Below are positions 9,451 through 17,100 of a DNA stretch of 64,000 nt, piece after piece. The stretch is taken from assembly GCA_024234395.1 (NCBI GenBank), contig JACKOH010000002.1, positions 496,001-560,000 on the forward strand. The letters are read 5' to 3'. Every line of letters begins with the position of its first letter. The first letter of the stretch is position 1. The translations under genes were made by a program, and so were the position numbers. The notes below the pieces were generated by a model. That model was not told the DNA's origin. It did not search any database and worked only from the letters and a program-made list of their open reading frames with translations. The stretch is from Pseudomonadales bacterium. GTDB lineage: Bacteria; Pseudomonadota; Gammaproteobacteria; Pseudomonadales; Pseudohongiellaceae.

Positions 9451-9722
9451 AATCAGTGGCCTGCGGCAGTTTCCGTTTCGAAATTTGCAAGAACTCATTG
9501 CCTGAAAATTGAAAATTTCGGAAATCTAAAAAATCCATTTCCCACAAATTTCCGGTGTGTTAGCGTAAATTCAGACGTTGGCAACCGGGGTCGTCCGGTC
9601 TTCTCGAAGCGGATTGATTCCGGCCTGCCAGGGCAGTGAGAAAACCGGGTTACCAGGGACAGTTTGCCTGTTTCGTCTGACTGTTTTCGATCGATAGTAC
9701 TGCTACAGGTGTAATGTAATCT

Positions 9723-10019
9723 ATGAACCAATCCGTTTCGAAGTTTTCACCCATCACCATCGACGTTAAACGCCGCATCCGGCAACTGCGGTTGCAGAAG
9801 GGCTTCCCGATGAACGAAGCTGCCAGTCTGCTGGGGGTGTCACGTAAGCAACTCGAAGATATCGAGACTGTCCGTAACTACGGCTGTCATCTCGATCTTG
9901 AACTGCTGGCCAAGATCAAGGTTATCTATGACGTATCGCTCGATGACATTTTTGGCGAACTTCCTGCGGATTACTTTTCCGATTACTACGTCCGTCCCCG
10001 CAAGAAACTCAAGGACTGA
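9723..10019 (+). CDS. Small Xre-type helix-turn-helix protein
   Basis: A 98-residue protein with one helix-turn-helix (about residues 16-75: RIRQLRLQKGF ... EAASLLGVSRKQLEDIE), the Cro/C1/Xre pattern, followed by a short C-terminal tail rich in aromatic and basic residues (YFSDYYVRPRKKLKD). Probably a DNA-binding regulator. There is no partner toxin or phage gene adjacent. The 270-base upstream region has an AT-rich, A-tract stretch around 9500-9550 that may be intrinsically bent. Its target cannot be inferred. Confidence 0.75.
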   Translation: MNQSVSKFSPITIDVKRRIRQLRLQKGFPMNEAASLLGVSRKQLEDIETVRNYGCHLDLELLAKIKVIYDVSLDDIFGELPADYFSDYYVRPRKKLKD

Positions 10020-10135
10020 CAAAAGCGCAGTGCCGGAGCGCGGCCCTTGCTGCCGCTTCCGGCCCCCAGCGTCGCGGCCCGAGTGATATTCGTGTATACT
10101 GGAGGGCCAAAGTCAGGAATCAGTTGTAGGTAGTT

Positions 10136-10312
10136 ATGGCAAACAAAGCGAAGAAAGCAGCACCGGTTACCAGTCGCGACGATCTCGAGCAGCATATTGC
10201 AGAGTTTCTGAAATCCGGCGGCAAGGTGCAGAAAATCCCCTCCGGTGTCAGCGGCCAGACTTCAACCAGCGGTCCGCGCCAGATCGTGCTGAGCCATAAA
10301 ACCAGCTCCTGA
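10136..10312 (+). CDS. 58-residue basic protein with a FLKSGGKVQ helix motif
   Basis: The frame ATG 10136 to TGA 10310-10312 encodes a protein opening MANKAKKAAPVTSRDDLEQH and containing IAEFLKSGGKVQKIPSGVSG. A lysine/alanine-rich N-terminus, one predicted amphipathic helix and a polar tail are visible. From memory, the helix resembles the conserved segment of SutA-like small RNA-polymerase-interacting proteins of pseudomonads; that is a weak resemblance, not an assignment. TATACT at 10095-10100 is a possible -10 box. A candidate terminator follows at 10414-10450. Codon use matches the neighbours, supporting a real gene. Confidence 0.65.
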   Translation: MANKAKKAAPVTSRDDLEQHIAEFLKSGGKVQKIPSGVSGQTSTSGPRQIVLSHKTSS

Positions 10313-10413
10313 CCAGCAGTTTAACCCCCTATTGTTTAAAATCCGACCGGTACTGCCGCGCATCTGCTGTGCGGCAAGCGTGCGGCCGGCGAATTCCGGG
10401 GCCGGGGCGGATG

Positions 10414-10450
10414 AACCGGTCCCAGCAATCCTTCGCTCGACCGGTTTTTT
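10414..10450 (+). terminator. Candidate Rho-independent terminator
   Basis: AACCGGTC (10414-10421) can pair with GACCGGTT (10439-10446), followed by TTTT. The loop is rather long at 17 bases. It lies about 100 bases past the 58-residue gene and about 150 before the LysR gene. Nothing else recognisable is present in 10313-10597. Confidence 0.45.
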
Positions 10451-10597
10451 ACCTGGCCACCCCGGTTGACTCCTTCGGGCCGGGATCATTGCGGTTACCC
10501 CCTCTGTTAAACTGGCGTCTGTTAAACTCCGGTCTGCCACTGTCCCGTCCGGGGTGACCCCACCCTGCCCGTGTCGTCAGGTCGCAGGAGACTGTCC

Positions 10598-11491
10598 GTG
10601 GATACCCAGAATCTGAAAGCCTTTCTCGCGGTGGCGGAGAGCGGATCGTTTTCCTCGGCCGCAGAACAACTGCATCTGACCCAGCCCGCGGTCAGCAAGC
10701 GAATCAGCCTGCTGGAGCAGCAGCTCGAAGCACCGCTGTTCGACCGGATCGGTCGTCACGTCACACTCACCGAAGCTGGACGTACCCTGCTGCCGCTGGC
10801 AACAGAGATTCTCCATGCGCTGCGTGACGCCCGCCAGCAAATCAAGGATCTGCAGCAGACAGTGAGTGGCCAATTGCGCCTGGTAACCAGCCACCACATC
10901 GGCCTGCATCGGTTGCCGGCAGTACTGCGACGGTTTGCCGAACGCTATCCCCAGGTGGAGATCGATATTCAGTTTATGGACTCGGAACTGGCATGTCAGA
11001 GTATTCTGGCGGGAGAATTCGATCTTGGTGTGGTAACCCGCTCAACCAGCCAGGACGAGCGCATGCAACAGGAATGCATCTGGATCGACAGATTGATTTT
11101 CGTGGCGGCCAGCGATCACCCGTTAAGCAGGAAAAAGACGGTTTCACTCGAGGACTTGAGCCGTCATCCGGCGTTGTTGCCGGACCGGCGATTTCTTACC
11201 ACCAGAATAGTCGCGGACCTGTTCAACGCCAGGCAGCTGGAACTCAAAAGTATCATGAGCACCAACTACCTTGAGACGATCAAGGCCCTTATCAGCGTCG
11301 GTTACGGTTGGGGGGTTCTGCCGGAAATCATGCTGACCGACAACAGCCTGGAGCGACTGCCGGTGACAGGGGTTGACCTGCGCCGACACCTGGACTGCAT
11401 CCATCACCGGCAGCGCAGCCTGAGCCATCCTGCCGCCTGCTTCATCGATCTGCTGAGGGAAAGTGCCGCGGTCGACCGGTTTCCGGAGTGA
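10598..11491 (+). CDS. LysR-family transcriptional regulator
   Basis: A 297-residue protein. The N-terminal winged HTH (residues 1-60) is DTQNLKAFLAVAESGSFSSA followed by LTQPAVSKRISLLE; the effector domain runs from about residue 90 to 290. GTG 10598 is chosen because AGGAG precedes it by seven or eight bases and the protein then begins MDTQNLKAF, the normal LysR start; the longer frame from 10571 is not supported. It may belong to the CysB/Cbl-like or CynR-like branch, but the inducer cannot be told. It converges on the TraB/GumN gene with only 13 bases between stops. No obvious divergent target gene. Confidence 0.9.
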   Translation: MDTQNLKAFLAVAESGSFSSAAEQLHLTQPAVSKRISLLEQQLEAPLFDRIGRHVTLTEAGRTLLPLATEILHALRDARQQIKDLQQTVSGQLRLVTSHHIGLHRLPAVLRRFAERYPQVEIDIQFMDSELACQSILAGEFDLGVVTRSTSQDERMQQECIWIDRLIFVAASDHPLSRKKTVSLEDLSRHPALLPDRRFLTTRIVADLFNARQLELKSIMSTNYLETIKALISVGYGWGVLPEIMLTDNSLERLPVTGVDLRRHLDCIHHRQRSLSHPAACFIDLLRESAAVDRFPE

Positions 11492-11504
11492 CGAACTGGG
11501 CCTG

Positions 11505-12404
11505 CTAGAGCTGCTTCACCTGATAGCCTTTGGCTTGCAGCAGATTCAGCAATCCATCCTTGCCAACCAGGTGAGCAGCTCCCACCAGTACAAATTCATT
11601 TCCGTCTTCCTGGAACATCTGTTCTATAACAGGCAGCCAGTTGAGATTCCTTTCCAACAACAGAGAGTCGTAAAGTTCTTCCGACTCGAGGCGCATATCG
11701 TCGACAAACAGTTCTGCCAGAGCATCCATATCGCCGTCACGCCAGGCACTGACCAGGTCATCCATACTGGTCGATATCTCTTCCAGGTCATCCAGCGAGA
11801 GGAGAATGAACTCGCTTTCATTGCCCTCCCCCATATTGGCTATGTAGTCAATCTGGGCATCCACGGATTCCAGTTCACCTACCGCCTTGGCGTCGCCCAT
11901 GGCCCGATTGCTGAAATACATGTCCACACCCTGCGGCGTGAATCCCATTTTCTGGAATTCCAACAGTTGCAGGGTACTGACCACCAGTCCCGGTTTGAAT
12001 TTTTCCATCATCATGATCGGCATGCCGACACTCAGAAGATGATCGGAGAGCGCCTGGTAGGCCTCTTTGCTGAGTACCGTCTGCAACGTTCTTTCATCAT
12101 CGTAGGTGAGTCGCTGCAGCATGCGGGCCTGCACGCCCATGTCGTTCATGGAAGCGACATCAGTTTCGAAAAACAGGCGGTTGGAATCCTTGTAAGCCTG
12201 CTCATATTCCTCGGGCAACGGGTAGTCGCCTGGACGCAACAGATGGACTGTGCCGCCCAGATAGATTTTGCTGTCCCCGGCACTGGCAACCCAGACCGAG
12301 GAATCTGCGAAGGCGCCGGTGCACGCCAAGCCGAGAACGACTGCGCCAGTGCGACGCAGAATTTGAGTAAGTCGGCGACTGAAAATCCGCTCAAGCTGAA
12401 ACAT
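11505..12404 (-). CDS. TraB/GumN family exported protein
   Basis: A 299-residue protein with an N-terminal signal sequence (RRTGAVVLGLACTGAFA, cleaved near residue 33). The TraB/GumN (PF01963-type) signature pair is present: YLGGTVHLL early and VGAAHLVGKDGLL at the C-terminus, with conserved His in both, and FFETD between. Members resemble Tiki-type metalloproteases and are likely periplasmic; the name comes from plasmid and xanthan loci and does not imply those functions here. Monocistronic. Confidence 0.86.
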   Translation of the reverse strand: MFQLERIFSRRLTQILRRTGAVVLGLACTGAFADSSVWVASAGDSKIYLGGTVHLLRPGDYPLPEEYEQAYKDSNRLFFETDVASMNDMGVQARMLQRLTYDDERTLQTVLSKEAYQALSDHLLSVGMPIMMMEKFKPGLVVSTLQLLEFQKMGFTPQGVDMYFSNRAMGDAKAVGELESVDAQIDYIANMGEGNESEFILLSLDDLEEISTSMDDLVSAWRDGDMDALAELFVDDMRLESEELYDSLLLERNLNWLPVIEQMFQEDGNEFVLVGAAHLVGKDGLLNLLQAKGYQVKQL

Positions 12405-12726
12405 AAGCTACCCTGCTCCGGTGTCTGTACCGGTTGACTGAAAACACTGTGCCGCTGCCGCCGGTGATAAATGGGGGCGGTAAACCCTGGATTCCCACCG
12501 CACAGTCTCACCGATACGCCGTGGCGCGTTTTCCGGTCTGGCTCTGCGGTGTTCATCCGTGCCTGGATTCATATAATAGACCCGCTGCTATGCGAGAAAC
12601 CTTCGAAGTGTCGTAACGTTAGCATGGCAGCAGCCGGTGACAAAGCCGAAACGATCCGTTTTTAGACCTGCTTAACGCGGGAAGTCGAGTAGTGGCTAAT
12701 TAGCCGCTGAGCAAGGAGATTGTTAA
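12405..12726. other. Intergenic region with a possible promoter
   Basis: 322 bases between the divergent TraB/GumN and DUF6164 genes. TATAAT (12572-12577) is a perfect -10 hexamer for the plus strand, but the -35 position (GTGTTC) is poor. A short palindrome GGCTAATTAGCC is at 12693-12704, between that promoter and the ribosome-binding site. No gene is supported here. Confidence 0.4.
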
Positions 12727-13098
12727 ATGGCCGTCCTGTTATTCAAACTCCGTCATGTACCCGACGATGAGGCCGATGAAGTCCGGGCCCTGCTGGAGGA
12801 GCACGGTATTGCATTCTACGAAACATCGGCGGGTAACTGGCGAATATCGATGCCGGCACTGTGGTTGCAGGACGAGTCACAGCTGCGGGAAGCCCGGAGC
12901 CTCCTGGACCGTTATCAGCAGGATCGTAGTGCCAGGGCAAGGCAGGAATACCTGAACCTGAAGCAGACGGGGCAGCATCAGACGCTGTGGAAGAACTTTA
13001 TCCGTGAACCGATAAGGGTGTCACTCTATCTCGGCGGGGCTCTGGTAATTCTATACCTGTCGTTACAGGCTTTCTTAAGTCTTGGGCAGGGGGCCTGA
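12727..13098 (+). CDS. DUF6164 family protein with C-terminal membrane segment
   Basis: A 123-residue protein of unknown function. The N-terminal half (MAVLLFKLRHVPDDEADEVR) has a ferredoxin-like, ACT-like pattern that predicts the next-codon-scale core of DUF6164 proteins; residues 35-48 are the conserved WRISMPALW region. One transmembrane helix (about 100-118) near the C-terminus places it in the inner membrane with the soluble part in the cytoplasm. AAGGAG eight bases before ATG 12727 supports the start. A small family common in aquatic gammaproteobacteria. Confidence 0.75.
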   Translation: MAVLLFKLRHVPDDEADEVRALLEEHGIAFYETSAGNWRISMPALWLQDESQLREARSLLDRYQQDRSARARQEYLNLKQTGQHQTLWKNFIREPIRVSLYLGGALVILYLSLQAFLSLGQGA

Positions 13099-13165
13099 AA
13101 TCAGGGCCAGGCAGTCCTGAGGAGAGAGGTCAGAACCGGCCTGAATCCTGATTGGTTAGCAGAGG

Positions 13166-13525
13166 TCAGGCAATTTCCCGATACATCGGGTCGAAGTCAA
13201 AGGCCAGTTCGTCTTCCAAGTACGACATTTCCCAGTTTTCTTCGTCGACGTCCAGGAACTTCATGGCCACTTCCCGGTTGCTGACCCGGACTACCTGTAC
13301 CGGCAATGCAGGCATGGAGTCATCCCAGCCCTCACCGTGAATTCTCGCATCCAGCTCCATCATGGTGAAGAGCGATACATCTTCATCCAGGGAGAGGGAA
13401 AGACCACCGTGTGACATTTCATGGACCTGGCCGGTCACAACACCCAACAGGGGGTGTGAAAGGCTGACCCAGAACTGGACCGGTACCCGCTTGTGACGGC
13501 GTCTTTCTATCATTTGCATCTGCAT
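13166..13525 (-). CDS. PilZ-domain protein (probable c-di-GMP receptor)
   Basis: A 119-residue single-domain PilZ protein. The c-di-GMP-binding RxxxR motif is in ERRRHKRVPVQF near the N-terminus and the second motif reads EMSHGG, where the usual D/N-x-S-x-x-G begins with Glu instead of Asp/Asn. The remaining beta-barrel strands are recognisable (VQVVRVSNREVAMKFLDVD). Binding should be possible but may be altered. The gene is divergent from the small-RNA candidate at 13.7 kb, and the direct repeats at 13584-13628 lie between them. Confidence 0.85.
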   Translation of the reverse strand: MQMQMIERRRHKRVPVQFWVSLSHPLLGVVTGQVHEMSHGGLSLSLDEDVSLFTMMELDARIHGEGWDDSMPALPVQVVRVSNREVAMKFLDVDEENWEMSYLEDELAFDFDPMYREIA

Positions 13526-13583
13526 TGTTCTAAACCCGCAAAATACCTCTTGACGACCGTAGTCTAGGTCTTCGGTGATTTAG

Positions 13584-13628
13584 CTGGTGTGAACTACTGC
13601 ACAGTAAACCGGGCACTGGTGTGAACTA
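13584..13628. promoter_or_regulatory. Two 13-bp direct repeats upstream of the small-RNA promoter
   Basis: CTGGTGTGAACTA occurs at 13584-13596 and again at 13616-13628, 32 bp apart (about three helical turns), in the gap between the PilZ gene start (13525) and the -35 box of the small RNA (13680). The spacing suggests same-face binding of a regulator. No protein can be named. Confidence 0.55.
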
Positions 13629-13679
13629 TGCCACACTCCTGGCGAGAACCCGGTCCATGCCGGGAAGGAAAAGATTGTT

Positions 13680-13708
13680 TTGACAGCGTGTCTCTGGTGG
13701 GCTATAAA
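13680..13708 (+). promoter_or_regulatory. Strong sigma-70 promoter for the small-RNA candidate
   Basis: TTGACA (13680-13685), a 17-bp spacer and TATAAA (13703-13708). The -35 is consensus, the -10 is five of six and the spacing is optimal. Predicted start of transcription is near 13715. No coding gene follows. Confidence 0.8.
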
Positions 13709-13714
13709 AAAGTC

Positions 13715-13939
13715 TGACTACATGTGAGCGGTTCTATCAGGGGGTCCTGCCTCACATTCGATTACCACCCTGGCTGCAAAGGAGGTGATCCCATCAATAG
13801 TCAATCTATAGAGGGAGCCTCCGGTTTTACCGTCTAGCCGACCGGATTGATTCGGTCATTGTCAGACCCGGTAACAACTGGAGTTTGCTCCCCTACGCAA
13901 AAAGTCCCGTTGTCGGCACCTGTCGGCAACGGGATTTTT
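13715..13939 (+). ncRNA. Candidate structured small RNA, about 225 nt, unrecognised family
   Basis: Bounded by a strong promoter and a terminator, with no ORF between. Hairpin 1 pairs ATGTGAG (13722-13728) with CTCACAT (13751-13757). A middle unpaired stretch holds AAGGAGGTGATCC (13779-13791), perfectly complementary to the standard 16S rRNA 3' end. Hairpin 2 is a long helix: GGGAGC (13813-13818) with GCTCCC (13887-13892), CTCCGGTT (13819-13826) with AACTGGAG (13876-13883, one G-U), and TTACCG (13827-13832) with CGGTAA (13869-13874), capped by GACCG (13840-13844) / CGGTC (13853-13857). It does not match 6S, tmRNA, RNase P, SRP or RsmY/Z as I know them. Confidence 0.72.
13899..13939. terminator. 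Rho-independent terminator of the small RNA (bidirectional)
   Basis: TCCCGTTG (13905-13912) pairs with CAACGGGA (13927-13934), followed by TTTTT on the plus strand and preceded by an A-tract (13899-13903) that would serve the minus strand. Confidence 0.85.
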
Positions 13940-13960
13940 AATTACGGCACCGGTAATTAA

Positions 13961-14060
13961 TAGAAAGCTGGCGAAAAAGCGCAGTTGACCGGGCGTCAAT
14001 GAGCATTTTGAGCCAGCTTTCAACGATGCATTGGCAAGCGTAATAGTTTTCCAACGGCCT
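13961..14060. repeat. Palindromic intergenic repeat, copy B
   Basis: Same family as 4531-4670. The main stem is GAAAGCTGGC (13963-13972) with GCCAGCTTTC (14012-14021), again across exactly 39 bases. Two stem positions differ from copy A and both partners have changed so pairing is kept. The nested stem is TTGAC (13985-13989) with GTCAA (13995-13999), also compensated relative to A. The right end degenerates into AACGGCCTGC, an echo of the AACAGCCTGTT terminus; the left terminus is missing. Confidence 0.75.
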
Positions 14061-14061
14061 G

Positions 14062-14120
14062 CTAGTGTCCTGTCCGGTTAATTCGTCGCATTTCAGCGAA
14101 TTAACCGGACAGGACACTAG
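14062..14120. repeat. Perfect 24-bp-arm palindrome flanked by CTAG
   Basis: Arms 14062-14085 and 14097-14120 are perfect inverted complements with an 11-base loop. Each begins or ends with CTAG, compatible with a YTAR-type target duplication around a minimal mobile element whose core starts TGTCCTGTCCGG. The right arm overlaps the stop codon of lhr (TAG, 14119-14117). It would also form a very stable hairpin at the end of the lhr transcript. Confidence 0.75.
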
Positions 14121-17100
14121 TGAACCTGGCGGCCCAGATAACTCCGCAACCGCGGTGGAAAATTCCGCTGCTGCAGGAGCTGCTGCAGCTTCCACTGCCG
14201 GTCCGGGGTGACCTCTCGAAGAAAACTGACCTGCGCGCCCTGCAATGTTGCCAGTGGCACACCGTCAGCGAACAGTACACGATTGCTGGCCAGCCGTGGC
14301 AAGCGGCTGTCGGGCAGCATCAGGCTCAACAGGTTGACCGGGTCCGCGGCAGCCAGTGCCACATATTCCATCGCGGCATCAGAACCTTGCGCCGCGGCCG
14401 ACCGGGCAGACCTGCGCAGCTCGTCAACAGTATCCGGGTAGGCAAACTGTTCGCCGCCGATTCCGGTGATGAAGCGGCCACCGCGAATGGCTCCCTGCAG
14501 TTCCAGGCGCCGCAGCACCCTCAGCAGGACCCGCCAGGGCGGTGCAAAGGTTTCCCGCTCCAGAACTTTGCGGAACAACACCCCCCAGCGCTGCAGATAC
14601 ACATGCACCAGACGCTCGAACTGGTCGTCGGACAACTCCTGCCCGGTCCGTTCCGTATCCTCAACACCGGCAGCGGTGACAGTGGTAAGCAATGACCAGC
14701 GGCCGGCATCCTCGATGCCGAACATGGCACGCCGACCCCGTCGGGACCGGTTACCCGGTTTACGATCCTCGGGAGTCAACAAGGCCCGCAGACCGGTGAA
14801 ACTGTCACTGGTAGCGCGCCCGAAACTGACCAGCTCGGCCAGCCCCTGCTCGACGCGGGTTTTCAGCAATCCGGTACGTTGCAGTATCTCGGACACAAAA
14901 CTGGCGCCGTGCCTGCGCAGATCCTGCTCGATCAGGGCAGCCTCATGACCAAGCTCCGGCAGCGGCTCGTTTCCCTCCCGGGCAGTGCTCGCCAATGCCT
15001 GCCAGATGTCCAGGTTTTCACGGCTTACCAGCATGATCGGGGTACTGCGTATCGGGCCTGCCTTGCGGCGTTCCTCACGCCCTATGCGGCCGGGGGGCAG
15101 CCTGAATCGACCCCAGGCAGTGCGCCCACTGATGCACATGACATCCAGCCAGTTGGGGTCATAGTCGCGAATCCGGTTGGGGAAAATATCAGCCTCCCAG
15201 GCTGCCGCCGGCGCTGCGATGCCATCCAGCAGGGCCAGGCTGGCCTGCAGCCGGGTCTGACCATCCAGAGCCGGAACCACCCCGGTGGGGGCCGACGCCT
15301 CCCGGTGAACCTGCAATTGATGCAGTTGGAACAGGTAGCGCAGGTAGTTCTGCAGCGATACCGGCTTGATTGCCTTGCGATGAGCGTCGATGGTGTAACG
15401 GTGAATGCGTTGTAACAGCCGGCGTTCGCACCATTCTGTCTCCACGGCAGACGCTATCGGCGCCGAACCACTGACACCGCGGCTGCTGAACTGGCCCCGG
15501 AACACATAACCTTCCACTTCCAGTGCCAGCAGCGCCATCTCTAGCGCTTCCCGGGCCAGGCCGGTCTCCCCTGCCAGTTGTGTGGCGGTGACCGGGCCGC
15601 AGCCCTCCAGTCTGCCGCGGGCAATTTCCCGCACTGCCTCTTCAGGTTGCCAGGCCTGGCGCCTGATGCTGTCCGGCAGCACCGGTTCCGGATCCAGGGC
15701 TGCATCGGGAAATGCCGTGCGCAGACAGGGTCCCCGTTCCGCCGCAAGCCACAATGGGGGTGTCGTCCCGGTGGTCATCCGGCAGGCCCGACCTTCTGAA
15801 CCCAGCACTTCCAGGTATCTCCGGTACTGGTGATGGCCAATTTCCGATTCGGTCATATACCCCAGGCTCAACAGGGCGTCGTGCAGCTCATCGGGATTAC
15901 CCACCTGCGGCCACGCCTGTTCCCGAACCAGCCGGATGGCTTCCGGATCCAGAATCGCCAGGTTGCCGGTTTCCGCCGGGTCAAGCCAGCTGCGATTGCG
16001 TATGGCATTGGTACGCCGCTCCTCGAACGGGGCATCATCCAGGAAGGCATAGGGCCGGGCATTGATGATTTCCTGGGCAAACGGCGACGGTTCACGCAGA
16101 TCCCGCGCCACCAGTTTAAGGTCACGGTTTTCGATAGCGCCGATGAGGCTGGTCAATTCCTCGATATCCATGGCCTCGGTCAGGCAGTCGTGGATAGTCT
16201 GATTGACCAAGGGATGGTCAGGCACTTCCCGCTTGCCCTGGATATTTTCGAAGCAGGCGATCTGATCGGGAAATACGTGCGCAACCAGATCTTCAGCATC
16301 CATACGCTGAAACTGGGGTGGGATGCGTTTGCCAGCCCGGTTGCGCTGGATGGCCAGGGCCCGGGTCGCATTCCAGCGCCAGCGGACCTCGAACATCGGT
16401 GCATCCAGCAGGGCCTGCACCAGGACATCCCTGAGACTGGCGGTCTGCAGATAATTGAAGACGTCCTGCAATTCGAAACTGTGTACCGAGCCCAGGGAGA
16501 TGACAATGCTGTCTTCATTGGCCGCCGCCTGCAGCTCGAAGTTGAAGGTGCGACAGAAGCGTTTGCGCAAGGCCAGACCCCAGCCCCGGTTTATGCGGCT
16601 GCCATACGGTGAATGGATCACCAGGTGCATGTCGCCCACTTCGTCGAAAAATCGCTCCATCACCAGGGTTTCCCGGGTCGGCATTTCACCCAGGGCCTGA
16701 AACCCGGCGTGCAGGTATTCCACCAGCTGGGCTGCGGCGTCCCGGGATATACCGATGCGTGCCACGAGCCCTTCAGCAGCCTGCTCCGGCGCGCCGTCAA
16801 TCAACAGCTCCGCCACCAGACCACGCAGCCGTGACACGGCTTCGGAGAGTTCCCGGGTCCGCCCCGGTCCCTCCCCGAACCAGAAAGGAATTGTCGGTGG
16901 CATGCCCTGGGCATCGCGCACCCGCACCTTGAGTCCATCCACCCGTAACAGTTGCCAGCTGTGCGTACCCAGGGTAAAGACATCACCCGGCAGGGCCTCA
17001 AGGGCGAAGTCCTCATTCAGGGTCCCGACCACCGTGTCCTCGGGATCCAATACCACCTGGTAGTCGAACATGTCCGGTATTGCACCGCCATTGGTCAGGG

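Noticed and set aside
13775..13795. Fragment of a 16S rRNA gene on the minus strand
   Set aside because: Only 13 bases match the 16S terminus; the flanks do not continue into rRNA sequence.
13715..13939. RsmY/RsmZ/CsrB-type regulator RNA
   Set aside because: Only about five GGA words and most lie in stems, not in the repeated loop-GGA pattern of that class.
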